The notes beneath the pieces are model-generated. The model worked only from the letters and a program-made list of their open reading frames with translations. It had not been told where the DNA came from and did not search any database. Both the position numbers and the translations under genes were made by a program. A stretch of DNA of 64,000 nucleotides from assembly GCA_029562975.1 (NCBI GenBank), contig JAKQTR010000038.1, positions 1 through 64,000 of the forward strand, in the 5' to 3' direction. Position 1 is the first letter of the stretch. Each line of letters begins with the position of its first letter. The DNA is from Acidobacteriota bacterium (lineage in GTDB: Bacteria > Acidobacteriota > Vicinamibacteria > Vicinamibacterales > JAKQTR01). This document shows positions 8,167 to 17,791 of this stretch, piece after piece.

Positions 8167-9132
8167 GTGAAGACAAGCCACCCGCTCGTCGCGGCGACGG
8201 TCGTCCTGGCGGTGGCATGCGTCGCGGCGCTTCCCGCGGCGGCGCACGCCGGCCGGGGGTTCAAGGCGTTCGTGTATCCCGACAGGACGAGACCGGACTT
8301 GGTTGTGTCCGTGGACGACTTCCGGATCAACGAGACCGTCTGGGACGAGGGCGGCGTGCAGTACGTCTGGGTCAGGGGGCCCGCGGGCAACTTCCAGGTG
8401 CCGTTCAGCCGCATCCGGCAAATCGAATTCGAGCGCTGGAGCGGTCTGGACGCGTCGCGGCCCGACTGGGTGTGGTACGACGTCAAGGTCACGGGGCTGA
8501 ACCCGGGAGAGGGCTACACGGGCCGGCTGGAAGTCCGGGTCATGCGCGGCATCGCCGCAGGCGTGCCCTGGTACACCTACCCGGCGACCGACGCGACCCG
8601 GGGCCGGCTGATGTACCGCATTGTGCTCGGCGACGTCACCGCGCCGCCGACGATACCCTGGGAGGCCCAGGAACCCGCGGCGGCCCCAGCGCCGCCGGTG
8701 GCCGTTGTTCCGCAGCCGGCAGCCCCGCCCGCGCCGCCGGCGCCGAGCGAGGATGACCTCTTCGCCAGGCTGTCGATCGACGACCTGAACAGGCAGAAAC
8801 CCCTCGACGACGTGTTCTTCGACTTCGACAAGTCGAACATCCGGCCTGACGCCGAGATCACGCTCGTCCGGAACGCAGCCTGGCTCAAGCGCTGGCCCTC
8901 GGTGACCATCCGCGTCGACGGCTGCGCCGATCCGCGAGGCACCGCCGAGTACAACTTGGGCCTCGGCATGCGGCGCGCCGACACGGTCCGGGCGTTCCTG
9001 GCGGCACAAGGCGTGAGCGTGGATCGCGTCGAGGTCCTCTCGGTGGGGGAGAGCCAGCTCGTCTGCACCGAGCAGACCGAGGAGTGCTGGGCCCGCAACC
9101 GCGCTGGCCGGTTCCACATCACCGCGAAGTAG
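8167..9132 (+). CDS. OmpA-domain outer-membrane/periplasmic protein
   Basis: The 321-residue protein begins at a GTG and has a signal peptide (about 1-28). An unassigned beta-rich domain (30-165) is followed by a Pro/Ala linker (about 170-194) and a C-terminal OmpA-type peptidoglycan-binding domain (205-321). That domain contains FFDFDKSNIRPDAE and the diagnostic DPRGTAEYNLGLGMRRA, where Asp and Arg bind diaminopimelate. Three cysteines in the domain (253, 300, 307) could make a disulfide. No lipobox is seen, so it is not a Pal lipoprotein; the true Pal is at 44082-44657. The first domain might sit at the outer membrane while the second grips the wall. Confidence 0.85.
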   Translation: MKTSHPLVAATVVLAVACVAALPAAAHAGRGFKAFVYPDRTRPDLVVSVDDFRINETVWDEGGVQYVWVRGPAGNFQVPFSRIRQIEFERWSGLDASRPDWVWYDVKVTGLNPGEGYTGRLEVRVMRGIAAGVPWYTYPATDATRGRLMYRIVLGDVTAPPTIPWEAQEPAAAPAPPVAVVPQPAAPPAPPAPSEDDLFARLSIDDLNRQKPLDDVFFDFDKSNIRPDAEITLVRNAAWLKRWPSVTIRVDGCADPRGTAEYNLGLGMRRADTVRAFLAAQGVSVDRVEVLSVGESQLVCTEQTEECWARNRAGRFHITAK

Positions 9133-9378
9133 AGCGCCACCCGGCCGGCGGGAAGAAGGAGGGGCGGCATCCCGCTTCCTCCGGCGCATCGCAGGGAGAT
9201 CGCACGGCGACCGCGGTTCGCTATCGACGGAGGCGCGAAGCGCCGGACCGCCGGAGAGGCATAAAGGGCGGAGCTGTTCGCGTCTTCGGCCGCACGCGTC
9301 GCCACGCGTTCGAGGGCCGCGCCCGGCGGCTGGCCTCGGAGCGGACCTGATAGGGAGAGACGGCCGACTCCCGGGCCG

Positions 9379-9387
9379 TGATAGACT
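9379..9387 (+). promoter_or_regulatory. Candidate extended -10 promoter of the tRNA-Arg gene
   Basis: TGATAGACT has the TG of an extended -10 followed by TAGACT (T1, A2 and T6 conserved). Transcription would begin about 5 nt before the mature tRNA end at 9399. A clear -35 is lacking. Confidence 0.35.
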
Positions 9388-9398
9388 CAAGCATTCGG

Positions 9399-9475
<77 letters not shown>

Positions 9476-9489
9476 CACAGGGATCGAGC

Positions 9490-10227
9490 ATGAAGCGCAC
9501 GCAACGCCGTCAGCTCAAGGTCAACGAATTCGCCGAGTGGCTGCTCAAGACGAAGGCCTGGTTCGAGGCCAACCAGAAGCTGGTCTCTTACGCCGGCGTC
9601 GGCGTGGCCGTGGCGGCCGTCGCCCTCCTCGCGTTCCTCTGGTACCGCCAGATGGGTGCCGGCCGCGCGGCAACGGCGCTCGCCGAGGCGATGAGCGTGG
9701 CCGAGGCGCCCATCGTCGCGCCGCCCGCTCCGGAGCCGGGGAAGTTCCCCGTGCAGCAGCCGGGCACGTTCCCGACCGAGCGCGCGCGGCTCGAGGCGGC
9801 CCTGCCCAAGCTGCTTGCCGTCGCTGACGGCTACCCTGGCAGCAATGCCGGCGTGATGGCGGCCTACCGCGCGGCGTCCGCGCTCGTCGCGCTGGGACGC
9901 CTGCCGGAGGCGATCGACCGCTACAAGCAGGTAGCCGAGCGCAGCACGGGCGTCCAGCGGACAATGGCCCGCATGGGGCTGGCCGAGGCCCACGTGGTCG
10001 CGGGCCAGTTCGACCAGGCCATTGCCGCCTTCACGGAACTGTCCGCGGCGAACGACGACGACGTGCCGGGCGACGGCGTCCTGATGCAGCTCGCCCGCGC
10101 CTACAAGCTGTCGGGCAGGGCAGAGGACGCGAAGAAGACGTTCAAGCGCGTCGTGGTCGAGTTCCCGCAGTCGCCGTACGTGTCGGCGGCCCGCCGCGAG
10201 GCCGAGGGTGAGGGAGCGGGCAGCTAG
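9490..10227 (+). CDS. Membrane-anchored tetratricopeptide-repeat protein (YfgM-like)
   Basis: This 245-residue protein has an N-terminal amphipathic stretch and one membrane helix (about 35-53, VSYAGVGVAVAAVALLAFLWY). A soluble TPR-like domain follows (about 100-240): repeats of the form AAYRAASALVALGRLPEAIDRYKQV, MGLAEAHVVAGQFDQAIAAF and LARAYKLSGRAEDAKKTFKRVV. The layout resembles YfgM/TPR_21 proteins that work beside the Sec translocon as periplasmic chaperone helpers, but the family match is by architecture only. It starts 14 nt after the tRNA and ends 9 nt before the convergent speB-like gene. Confidence 0.75.
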   Translation: MKRTQRRQLKVNEFAEWLLKTKAWFEANQKLVSYAGVGVAVAAVALLAFLWYRQMGAGRAATALAEAMSVAEAPIVAPPAPEPGKFPVQQPGTFPTERARLEAALPKLLAVADGYPGSNAGVMAAYRAASALVALGRLPEAIDRYKQVAERSTGVQRTMARMGLAEAHVVAGQFDQAIAAFTELSAANDDDVPGDGVLMQLARAYKLSGRAEDAKKTFKRVVVEFPQSPYVSAARREAEGEGAGS

Positions 10228-10236
10228 GCTCCGCCC

Positions 10237-11130
10237 TCAGCGCGCCGGGAAGAACCGGTAGCCGATCAGCTTGTAGACCAGCCTCGCCGCGAGGAAATTC
10301 GGCGCGACGAAGCCCGGGATGGGGCAGAGCTCAACGACGTCGGCCGCGACCACGGTCTTTCGCGCCGTGACCAGCCTCAGGAGCTGCAGCAGTTCGCGCC
10401 AGCTCAGGCCGCCCGGCTCGGGCGTGCCCGTCGCCGGCATGATGGCGGGATCCAGGCCGTCCACATCGATCGTTACGTAGACCTTCTCGCCGAGCGCTTC
10501 CACGACGCGCTCGATCCAACGCGGATCCTGGCGCATGTTCCAGTCGTAGAAGACGCGCGTGTTCAGGCCGGGGATCGCCTCGGCCTCAGGCGCGGACAGG
10601 TTCCTGATCCCCACCTGCACGGCCGGTGCCGACTCCAGCACCCGCCGCATCGCGCTCGCGTGGCTGTTGCGATCGCCCATGTAACTGTCGCGCAGGTCCG
10701 CGTGCGCATCGACCTGAAGGACGGTGACGCCCGGGTGCACCTCGGCGACGCCCGCGACGAGCGGGGCCGTGAGGGCATGTTCGCCTCCGAGCGCCACGAA
10801 GTACTTCCCGGCGCCCGCGAGCCACGCGGCCGTCCGCCGCATCTCCGCAAACGCCTCGTCGGTCGACGCGAACGGCGACTCCATGCCGGGCAGCGTGTGG
10901 ATGCCGACGTCCGCGATTTCCAGGCCGAGCTCCTCGTCGTACCACTCGACCTGGCTCGACGCCGAGAGAATCTCCCGCGGGCCGTTCTTCGTGCCCGGCA
11001 TGTAGGAGGTCGTACGTTCGAAGGGCACGGGAAGCACGACGGCCTTCGCGCGATCGAACGAGCCTTCGCCCTGCTCCAGACCGCAGAACGTGGAGGGGGG
11101 CTGCGCGTGGTAGGGAAGGGCTGATGTCAT
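10237..11130 (-). CDS. speB: Agmatinase/arginase-family ureohydrolase
   Basis: The 297-residue protein has all metal-binding motifs of the ureohydrolase family: GGEH (His118), DAHADLRD (Asp141, His143, Asp145), His157 in NSHAS, and IDVDGLDPAIMPATGTPEPGG (Asp222, Asp224 and the specificity Glu238). The family hydrolyses a guanidino group; the PEPGG ending of the last motif and overall length fit agmatinase (agmatine to putrescine and urea), though substrate is not proven. On the minus strand a TAAGAT box (11142-11137) sits only 6 nt before the ATG, so the mRNA may have almost no leader. Confidence 0.88.
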   Translation of the reverse strand: MTSALPYHAQPPSTFCGLEQGEGSFDRAKAVVLPVPFERTTSYMPGTKNGPREILSASSQVEWYDEELGLEIADVGIHTLPGMESPFASTDEAFAEMRRTAAWLAGAGKYFVALGGEHALTAPLVAGVAEVHPGVTVLQVDAHADLRDSYMGDRNSHASAMRRVLESAPAVQVGIRNLSAPEAEAIPGLNTRVFYDWNMRQDPRWIERVVEALGEKVYVTIDVDGLDPAIMPATGTPEPGGLSWRELLQLLRLVTARKTVVAADVVELCPIPGFVAPNFLAARLVYKLIGYRFFPAR

Positions 11131-11331
11131 GCAGGGATCTTAACCGAAAGCCGCATCAGGGCGACCCGGGGCTGGCACTCGCGAGCGACTCGCGGGTCCT
11201 GCCGCCAGTCACCCCCGTCCGTGCTCGGGCGCAAAACGCGTGTCACGGGAGTCGCCCTGCGGCCGGCCGGGGGGCCCCCGACTGGCGTCACCCGCGAGCG
11301 CGTCGGCGAGAATGACGCTGAAAGCGCGTCG

Positions 11332-14322
11332 TCAGAACGCGTATCCCGTCCGGACGAAAGCGGCTGCCCTTCCTTTCGGGTCCGCCCGGGCCGGGTCGTG
11401 TACCCAGGCGACGCCCGCCGTGAGGTTGAAGAGCCAGGAATAGCCGAGCGTGAGGCGCGACGAGAACTCCGCGCCGGCGGACCAGGCGGGCCGGCCCAGG
11501 CTTCCCAGGTCCGCTCCCGTCGCACCCGCGTCGACGAACACCGCGCCGTGGAGATCACGCAGGAACACCGGCCACGTGCGCACCCCGCGCTCGACGCGCG
11601 CCACGGGGAAGCGGTAATCGAGGTTCGCCACGGCAATCGCGTGGCCGGCGGCCGGCCTCTTCGCCAGGCCGCGCAGGAGGCCGACGGCGTCGCTGCCGAA
11701 ACTGGAGCCGGGTCCCGCCAGTGCCGTTTCGCCCAGGCGGTACTGGCGCCGAAGCAGCCGGTCGCCGCGGCTCGATCCCACAGCGGCCCTCACGGCCAGC
11801 ACGTCGTGGCGGCCGAAGGCAGGGACGTAAGCCCGGGCGTCGGCGGTCACGGAGGTGGCCTGCCCGTCAGCGCCAAGCGCAGGACTCACGCGCTCGAGCG
11901 TCGCGCCGGCTCTGACGCCTCGCTCGGGGCTGATGGAGTAGCCGAAGGCGTGCGCGCTGGAGAAGGCCCACGCCGCACGCGCGGCGCGGCGGCTCCGGTC
12001 CGCGATGCCCGCAGAGCCGGGGAGGCGCCGCGTTTCGAGGTCCACGCCAGCCAGCCAGCGCTGTGCGGTTCTCGCACGGCGCCATGGAACGAGGACGCCG
12101 GCGAAGACCTCGCGCGTGCGCTCGTCGGACGTGAGCGGGCCCCCGGGCGCAGGCGTGGCGAGGCGCACGATGTCGACGGAGTCCTTCGCCGACACGAAGA
12201 ACGACGGCGTCCAGCGGTTGTAAGCGTACCAGGCGCTCCATTCGAGGGCGGCGCCCTCGAACGCCAGATCCGCGCGGTCGCTCGAAGCGCGCCACGACGC
12301 GGACAGCCGGTACTCGTGGTAGCCGAGCGCATCCGACGCGCCGACGCTCCCGCCGAGATCCAGGCGATCGCCGGAGACGGCGCCGATGGGCCACCAGGCG
12401 CGGGGGACGAGGGTGCGCCACGGCGAGTAGGGGACCGCGGTCGCCGGCTCCTCACGGTCCTCCGTCCCGGCTCGCACGCCGGCGGCCGCAGCCGGGATCC
12501 GAACCGGCCCGGCCGGCCCCTCGCGCCCCGCAACAGGCCCGGCCGTTTGCGCCGGGCGCGGCGGGGACTCGGGAAGCGCCGACGCGAAGACGTCGTAGCC
12601 GTCCGCCGTCATGCTCGTGAACACGACGGTCCGTCCATCCGGCGCGGGATCCGGCCACAACACGCCGCCGGGCGCATCGACGAGCAGGATCGGCTCACCG
12701 TGTCCGCTCTCCTGGGCTTGCCCGGGGTCGCTCACGGCGAACAGCTTGAAGCGACGATCCTGCCGGTCGGAGGCGAAGATCAGCGTTCGTCCGTCTGCAA
12801 GCCATGCCGGCGTGATGTCCCTGGCGCCGGCCGGTTGCACAATCGCGACCTCCCCTGATCCGTCTGCGCCGAACACCACGATGGCCGGCAGCGCTCCGGG
12901 GCACTGCCGCGTGGCGGCAATCCGCGTGGAATCCGGAGACCAGCGCGGCGATGCGTAATCGCATCCGGCAGTGCCCATCGTGGACGCCGGAACGGCCGCC
13001 AGCGCGGGCCGGCCGGCGGTGTCGCGCTCGAGCGCGAGGATGACGGGCCGGCGCCGGCCGCTCGCGGCCTCGATGGCGACCAGGCGAGTCGCGCGGCCGT
13101 CGACATCAGGGTCGGTCAGGCGCCGTCCCCGCGACAAGCGGCAGACCCGTCCGGACGCGAGCTCAAGGGCGTAGAGGTCCGACACGAGCGCCACCGAGGC
13201 GTCGTACTCGAGCTGGTCGAAGAACACCCAGCGCCCGTCGCTCGACAGCGTGTCGCCCCCATAGCGCGGGGTCACCGGCGCCGACCGGCCGCCTGCGAGA
13301 CGGACCTGGCGGATCTCCGGGAAGCGATGCGGTCCCTGGGTGCTGTAGTAGACGGCAGGCTCCTCGCCCGTGCTCTCCTTGCCGGCACGAATCACTCGGG
13401 GCCCGCCCACGGCGAAGCCATCGCGCGTCAGGCGCCGCAGCGCTGCTGGTTCGAGCGTCGCGCGCCCGCTTTCCGCGTGCGCGTCCGCCAGCGCCCGCCG
13501 CCAGGCGTTCCGCTCCGATTCGCCGAAGACCCGACGGAACGCTCCGCCTCCGAAGTAGGGGAGCCGGCGCGCGGTTTGGCGCGTGAAGTCCCCAAGTGCG
13601 GCCTCCGAGGTGCGGCCGGCCAGATCCTGGTAGAACCGGCCGCCGAAAAAGTACGGCGTGTGGCCGGACGGCCAGGCGACGAGGCCGCCTCCAGCCCGGT
13701 CGATCGGCAGGCCGCGCGCGCCGGATGAGGCCTCGATGACGGCGGCGACGTCGGCAGCGCGCGGGCGGCCGAAGCCGCTGGCGGCGCCCTCCGCCCACGT
13801 CGCGAACCCCTCGATCTGCCACTCGGGCAGGAACAGGTTCGGGAACGTGGCAGGATGCCGGCCGAGCGCCCGGCGAAGGGCCTTCATGGCCCCGCCCACG
13901 CGGTCGAGGTGCAGGATGTGGGCGAATTCGTGCGTGAAGACGGTCCGCAGCCAGTCGTCCTGATGTCCGAGGAACGAAGACGGCGCGGCGGGCGCCGCCG
14001 CGACTTCGATGAGGTCGTAGGGCACGGGCGTGGACCAGCCGTTGGCAACGTCGGACTGGTCGACCAGGACGACGTGGACGTGGGGAGGCGGCTCCAGGGC
14101 CGTGCGCGAGGGGAGGTCGCGGCGAACGTCCTCGGCGATCGCGGCGAGGCGGCGCGCGAGCTCCGCTTCGCCCTGGTGATAGTAGATGGTGAAATGCGGA
14201 GTGCGGAGGACCTGGAACTTCAATCGGGGGTGGTACCGGCCCGCGCTCGCCTGCCCGGCGGCGGCCAGGAGGGCCGCCGCGGCGCACACCGCCGCCGACA
14301 GCCGACGGCCCGAAAGGGTCAC
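11332..14322 (-). CDS. Gluzincin-type metallopeptidase fused to a PD40/TolB-like propeller and a C-terminal outer-membrane barrel
   Basis: The protein has 996 residues starting at a GTG that overlaps the mutS stop (GTGA, 14319-14322). It has a signal peptide (cut near QASA-G, residue 27) and a peptidase-MA-like domain with HEFAHILHL (zinc ligands His131, His135, catalytic Glu132) and a likely third ligand Glu171 in EGFATW. From about 300 to 600 there are TolB/PD40-type propeller strands (YSTQGPHRFPEI, SSDGRWVFFDQLEYD, ASPRWSPDSTRIA, FASDRQDRRFKLF). The last 350 residues look like a D15/Omp85-type surface-antigen barrel and end in an aromatic residue (RTGYAF) as outer-membrane proteins do. It would be a surface-anchored protease. 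Substrate is unknown; reading of the barrel is by pattern. Confidence 0.75.
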   Translation of the reverse strand: MTLSGRRLSAAVCAAAALLAAAGQASAGRYHPRLKFQVLRTPHFTIYYHQGEAELARRLAAIAEDVRRDLPSRTALEPPPHVHVVLVDQSDVANGWSTPVPYDLIEVAAAPAAPSSFLGHQDDWLRTVFTHEFAHILHLDRVGGAMKALRRALGRHPATFPNLFLPEWQIEGFATWAEGAASGFGRPRAADVAAVIEASSGARGLPIDRAGGGLVAWPSGHTPYFFGGRFYQDLAGRTSEAALGDFTRQTARRLPYFGGGAFRRVFGESERNAWRRALADAHAESGRATLEPAALRRLTRDGFAVGGPRVIRAGKESTGEEPAVYYSTQGPHRFPEIRQVRLAGGRSAPVTPRYGGDTLSSDGRWVFFDQLEYDASVALVSDLYALELASGRVCRLSRGRRLTDPDVDGRATRLVAIEAASGRRRPVILALERDTAGRPALAAVPASTMGTAGCDYASPRWSPDSTRIAATRQCPGALPAIVVFGADGSGEVAIVQPAGARDITPAWLADGRTLIFASDRQDRRFKLFAVSDPGQAQESGHGEPILLVDAPGGVLWPDPAPDGRTVVFTSMTADGYDVFASALPESPPRPAQTAGPVAGREGPAGPVRIPAAAAGVRAGTEDREEPATAVPYSPWRTLVPRAWWPIGAVSGDRLDLGGSVGASDALGYHEYRLSASWRASSDRADLAFEGAALEWSAWYAYNRWTPSFFVSAKDSVDIVRLATPAPGGPLTSDERTREVFAGVLVPWRRARTAQRWLAGVDLETRRLPGSAGIADRSRRAARAAWAFSSAHAFGYSISPERGVRAGATLERVSPALGADGQATSVTADARAYVPAFGRHDVLAVRAAVGSSRGDRLLRRQYRLGETALAGPGSSFGSDAVGLLRGLAKRPAAGHAIAVANLDYRFPVARVERGVRTWPVFLRDLHGAVFVDAGATGADLGSLGRPAWSAGAEFSSRLTLGYSWLFNLTAGVAWVHDPARADPKGRAAAFVRTGYAF

Positions 14323-17012
14323 GGGCCGATGTCCCGTTGCAGCTCGGCCAGGAAGGCGAGCGCCTCGATCGGCGTGAGGCGATCGAGATCGGCGTCCTTC
14401 AGCCTACGCACGATCCCGTCGCCTGGCGCCGCAGCGTCGAACAAGCCGGGCTGCGCGCGCGGGTCTTGCCCCGACGCCGCCACGGCCGGGCGTCCGCCCT
14501 TTGCCAGGGCATCCTGCTCGAGGGCCGTGAGAATGGCGCGAGCGCGGGCGATGACCGTTGGCGGCAGCCCGGCCAGGCGAGCCACCTGGATGCCGTAACT
14601 CCGATCCGAGCGCCCCGGAAGGACCTTCCGCAGGAACACGATGTCGTCGCGCCACTCCCGGGCGGCAACGTGCGCGTTGACCACGCCCGACAGCGAGTCG
14701 GCCAGCTCCGTCAGCTCGTGGTAGTGCGTCGCAAACAGAGTCTTCGGACGGGCCCGCGGACCGGACGCCAGGTGCTCGGCCACCGCCCACGCGATGCTCA
14801 AGCCGTCGAAGGTCGACGTGCCGCGCCCGATCTCGTCCAGAATCACGAGGCTCCGCGACGTCGCCGAGTACAGGATGTTCGCCGTCTCCTGCATCTCCAC
14901 CATGAAGGTGGACTGGCCCCGCGCGATGTTGTCCGAGGCGCCGACCCGGGCGAACACCCGATCCACCAGGGCGAGCTTGGCTTCGCGCGCCGGGACGAAC
15001 GACCCGGCCTGCGCCATCAGCGCGATGAGGGCGACCTGCCGCAGGTAGGTGGACTTGCCGCCCATGTTCGGCCCGGTGAGGATGACGACCTGCCGCGCCG
15101 CGCCGTCCAGGTGCGTGTCGTTCGGCACGAACGGGTCCGGGCTGTAGCGCTCGACGACCGGATGGCGGCCATCGAGGATTGCGATCTCGCTGCCCTCGTG
15201 CACGTGCGGCTTGACGTAGTTGTGCTCGGCTGCCGCATCGGCCAGGGCCGCCAGCACGTCCAGCGTCGCGACGGCGCGAGCGGTGTCCTGCATCCGCGAT
15301 GCTTCGGCCGACACGGCCGAGCGAAGGGCCTCGAACAGCTCCAGCTCCCGCTCGAGGATCCGCTCGTCGGCGCCGAGGACGCGCTCCTCGTGGGCCTTCA
15401 GCGCCGGCGTGATGAAGCGCTCCCCGCCCGCGATCGTCTGCTTGCGATGGTAGTCCGCCGGCACGGCGTGGAGGTTCGGCTTCGACACCTCGATGTAGTA
15501 GCCGAAAACCCGGTTATAGCGGACCTTGAGGGAGGCGATGCCCGTCCTCGCGCGTTCCTGCTCCTCGAGCTCCGCGATGATCTGCTTTCCCGACGCCGAC
15601 ACGCGGCGCAGGTCGTCGAGCTCCGCGTCGACGCCGCTCCGCACGCATCCGCCGTCACGGGCCAGGGCCGGCGGCTCGTCGACGAGCGTCCGCTCGATCG
15701 CTTCCCGGACCTCGGCGACCTCGTCGAGCTCCGCGGCCAGGCTCGAGACGAACGGCGCCTGAAACCCCTCCAGGATCTGCCGGAGGCGGGGGACGGCCGA
15801 GAGCGACGTCCTGATGGCCACGAGATCGCGCGGGCCGGCCGTGCCCAGCGCGACACGGGCGACGAGCCGCTCGACATCGTGCATGCCTCGCAGCGCCTCC
15901 CGGAAGCGGCCGCGGTCGATCGTCCGGAAGCCGAAGTCCTCCACCGCGTCCAGCCGGTCGCGGACGCGCTCGAGCGAGAGCAGCGGCCGGATGAGCCAGG
16001 TCCGCAGGAGCCGGGCTCCCATGGGGGTGATCGTGCGGTCGAGCTCGTGCAGCAGCGACCCCGCCCGCCCGCCGTCGATCGATTCGACCACCTCCAGGTG
16101 CTTCAGCGTCAGCGGGTCCACGACGAGGCGGTCGGCGTGCTCCTTGAAGCTCACCGCCCGCACGTGGGTCAAGTCCGACTTCTGGGTGTCCTTGAGGTAG
16201 TGGACCAGCGCCCCGGCCGCCCTGATGGCGGCCGGATGCGCCTCGAGGCCAAACCCCTCGAGCGAGTGCGTGCGCAGCTGAGACAGGAGGGCCCGGCGTG
16301 CCCCGTCGAGGTCGAAGGTCCACGGCTCGGCCGGGGTGACGCTGGCGCCTCCCCGTGACGCCGCCGGGACCACTTCCTCAGCCGGGATGTCGGACGGAAT
16401 CAGCAGCTCGCGCGGTCGCAGGACTCCCAGTTCGTCTCTCAGCGCCTGCAGGCCGTCCCGCCCGGCGTACTCCGCCGTCAGGAACTCGCCGGTTGAGAGG
16501 TCGAGCAGCGCGACGCCCGTGGCGTCAAGGCCGGCTGCGGCTCGTCCCTGCGCGCCTGCTGCGGGTGCGGGGAGCGCAGGGGAGATGGCCATCAGGAAGA
16601 CCGGCTCTTTTGCGTCCAGATAGCCGCCCTCGGTGAACGTGCCCGGCGACACGACGCGGATGACCTCCCGCTTCACCAGCCCCGTGGCCTTGCGCGGGTC
16701 TTCCACCTGCTCGCAGATCGCCACTCGGAATCCCTTGCGGACCAGCCGGGTGAGGTAGGCGTCGGCCGCATGGTAGGGCACGCCGCACATCGGAATGCTG
16801 CCGCCGTCGGCGTCCTTCGCCCGCGAGGTCAGCGTCAGGTCGAGGGCGCGCGCCGCCACCAGCGCGTCTTCGTAGAACATCTCGTAGAAGTCGCCCATTC
16901 GGAAGAAGACGATGGCGTCGCGGTACTGCCGCTTGGCATCCAGGTACTGCCGCATGGCGGGCGTGGCCGCGGCGATGGCTTGCGGCGAGGCGATCCGGTC
17001 GGCGGGTGACAC
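14319..17012 (-). CDS. mutS: DNA mismatch repair protein MutS
   Basis: From a GTG at 17012 the protein has 897 residues, near the family's 850-900. The mismatch-reading F-x-E motif is in FFRMGDFYEMFYEDA near the N-terminus. The ATPase domain near residue 645 has Walker A TGPNMGGKSTYLRQ, Walker B VILDEIGRGTSTFDG and the conserved FATHYHEL. MutS recognises mispairs and recruits MutL. The frame stays open to 17090, but the GTG at 17012 is preferred because the homologous N-terminus (TPAMRQYLDAK) begins just after it and a TGCTATATT box lies directly upstream (17028-17020). It is divergent from tsaB with about 47 nt between starts, and its stop overlaps the next minus-strand gene. Confidence 0.96.
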   Translation of the reverse strand: MSPADRIASPQAIAAATPAMRQYLDAKRQYRDAIVFFRMGDFYEMFYEDALVAARALDLTLTSRAKDADGGSIPMCGVPYHAADAYLTRLVRKGFRVAICEQVEDPRKATGLVKREVIRVVSPGTFTEGGYLDAKEPVFLMAISPALPAPAAGAQGRAAAGLDATGVALLDLSTGEFLTAEYAGRDGLQALRDELGVLRPRELLIPSDIPAEEVVPAASRGGASVTPAEPWTFDLDGARRALLSQLRTHSLEGFGLEAHPAAIRAAGALVHYLKDTQKSDLTHVRAVSFKEHADRLVVDPLTLKHLEVVESIDGGRAGSLLHELDRTITPMGARLLRTWLIRPLLSLERVRDRLDAVEDFGFRTIDRGRFREALRGMHDVERLVARVALGTAGPRDLVAIRTSLSAVPRLRQILEGFQAPFVSSLAAELDEVAEVREAIERTLVDEPPALARDGGCVRSGVDAELDDLRRVSASGKQIIAELEEQERARTGIASLKVRYNRVFGYYIEVSKPNLHAVPADYHRKQTIAGGERFITPALKAHEERVLGADERILERELELFEALRSAVSAEASRMQDTARAVATLDVLAALADAAAEHNYVKPHVHEGSEIAILDGRHPVVERYSPDPFVPNDTHLDGAARQVVILTGPNMGGKSTYLRQVALIALMAQAGSFVPAREAKLALVDRVFARVGASDNIARGQSTFMVEMQETANILYSATSRSLVILDEIGRGTSTFDGLSIAWAVAEHLASGPRARPKTLFATHYHELTELADSLSGVVNAHVAAREWRDDIVFLRKVLPGRSDRSYGIQVARLAGLPPTVIARARAILTALEQDALAKGGRPAVAASGQDPRAQPGLFDAAAPGDGIVRRLKDADLDRLTPIEALAFLAELQRDIGP

Positions 17013-17019
17013 GATTCGG

Positions 17020-17028
17020 AATATAGCA
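17020..17028 (-). promoter_or_regulatory. Candidate extended -10 promoter of mutS
   Basis: Read on the minus strand, TGCTATATT combines the extended -10 TG with TATATT (one mismatch). It ends 7 nt before the GTG at 17012, so transcription would begin at or next to the start codon and give a leaderless mutS mRNA. No ribosome site precedes the GTG, which agrees. Confidence 0.4.
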
Positions 17029-17059
17029 TCACCCCGCGGCTGTGAGGCACAATCTCCCC

Positions 17060-17791
17060 ATGATCGTGCTGGCGCTCGACACGACGACACGAGGCGGAAG
17101 CATCGCCGTGGCGCGCGACGGCGTCGTCGGCAGCGTCCTGACCGGCGACCCCGCGCGCCCGCACGCCGAGCGTCTCCCGGGTGACTTGACCCGCGCGCTG
17201 GCGGGAGCCGGGCTGTCGCTCGCGCAGGTCGACGTGTTCGCCGTGGCTGCTGGCCCCGGGTCCTTCACCGGGCTCCGCATCGGCATCGCGGCAATCCAGG
17301 GCTGCGCGTTCGCGTCGGGCAAGCCTGTCATCGGGATCTCAGCCCTGGAAGCGCTCGCGCTGGCGGCGCCGCTCCACAGCGGGACTGCGATGCCCTCGAC
17401 GCTGGGCGTCTGGATGGACGCGCAGCGCCAGGAGGTCTTCTCGGAGCTCTTCGCGCGGGACAACCGCGCCGACCCGGTTCGGCTGGAAGTCCTCGAAGGG
17501 CCGCAGGTGGGCGCTCCTCGAGACGTGGCGGACCGCTGGCGGTCGGCGCACGGCAGCTTGCGCTTTCCCATCGTCGGCGACGGCGCCGTGGCATACCGCG
17601 GCCTGCTGCTCGAGGCCGCTGGGGGGGCGGTCGAGATCATCGCGCCGCCACCCCTGGCCCCGACCATCGCGGTGATGGCCTGGCGGCGGGCTGCGGCGGG
17701 CGAGCGGCCGCTGCCGCACGCCGTCAGGCCGTTGTACGTCCGGCGCCCGGACGCGGAGCTGGCCCGAGACCGGGCGGGAGGAGGGACGTGA
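17060..17791 (+). CDS. tsaB: tRNA threonylcarbamoyladenosine biosynthesis protein TsaB
   Basis: The 243-residue protein begins MIVLALDTTTRGGSIAV, the ASKHA-fold phosphate-1 motif typical of TsaB/YeaZ. It has the central VDVFAVAAGPGSFTGLRIGIAAIQG block. TsaB is the non-catalytic partner of TsaD in making t6A37 of ANN-decoding tRNAs. The ATG at 17060 was chosen over an upstream in-frame GTG because it gives the canonical start. The stop overlaps rimI in a GTGA, so the two are translationally coupled, a pairing seen in many bacteria. Confidence 0.93.
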   Translation: MIVLALDTTTRGGSIAVARDGVVGSVLTGDPARPHAERLPGDLTRALAGAGLSLAQVDVFAVAAGPGSFTGLRIGIAAIQGCAFASGKPVIGISALEALALAAPLHSGTAMPSTLGVWMDAQRQEVFSELFARDNRADPVRLEVLEGPQVGAPRDVADRWRSAHGSLRFPIVGDGAVAYRGLLLEAAGGAVEIIAPPPLAPTIAVMAWRRAAAGERPLPHAVRPLYVRRPDAELARDRAGGGT

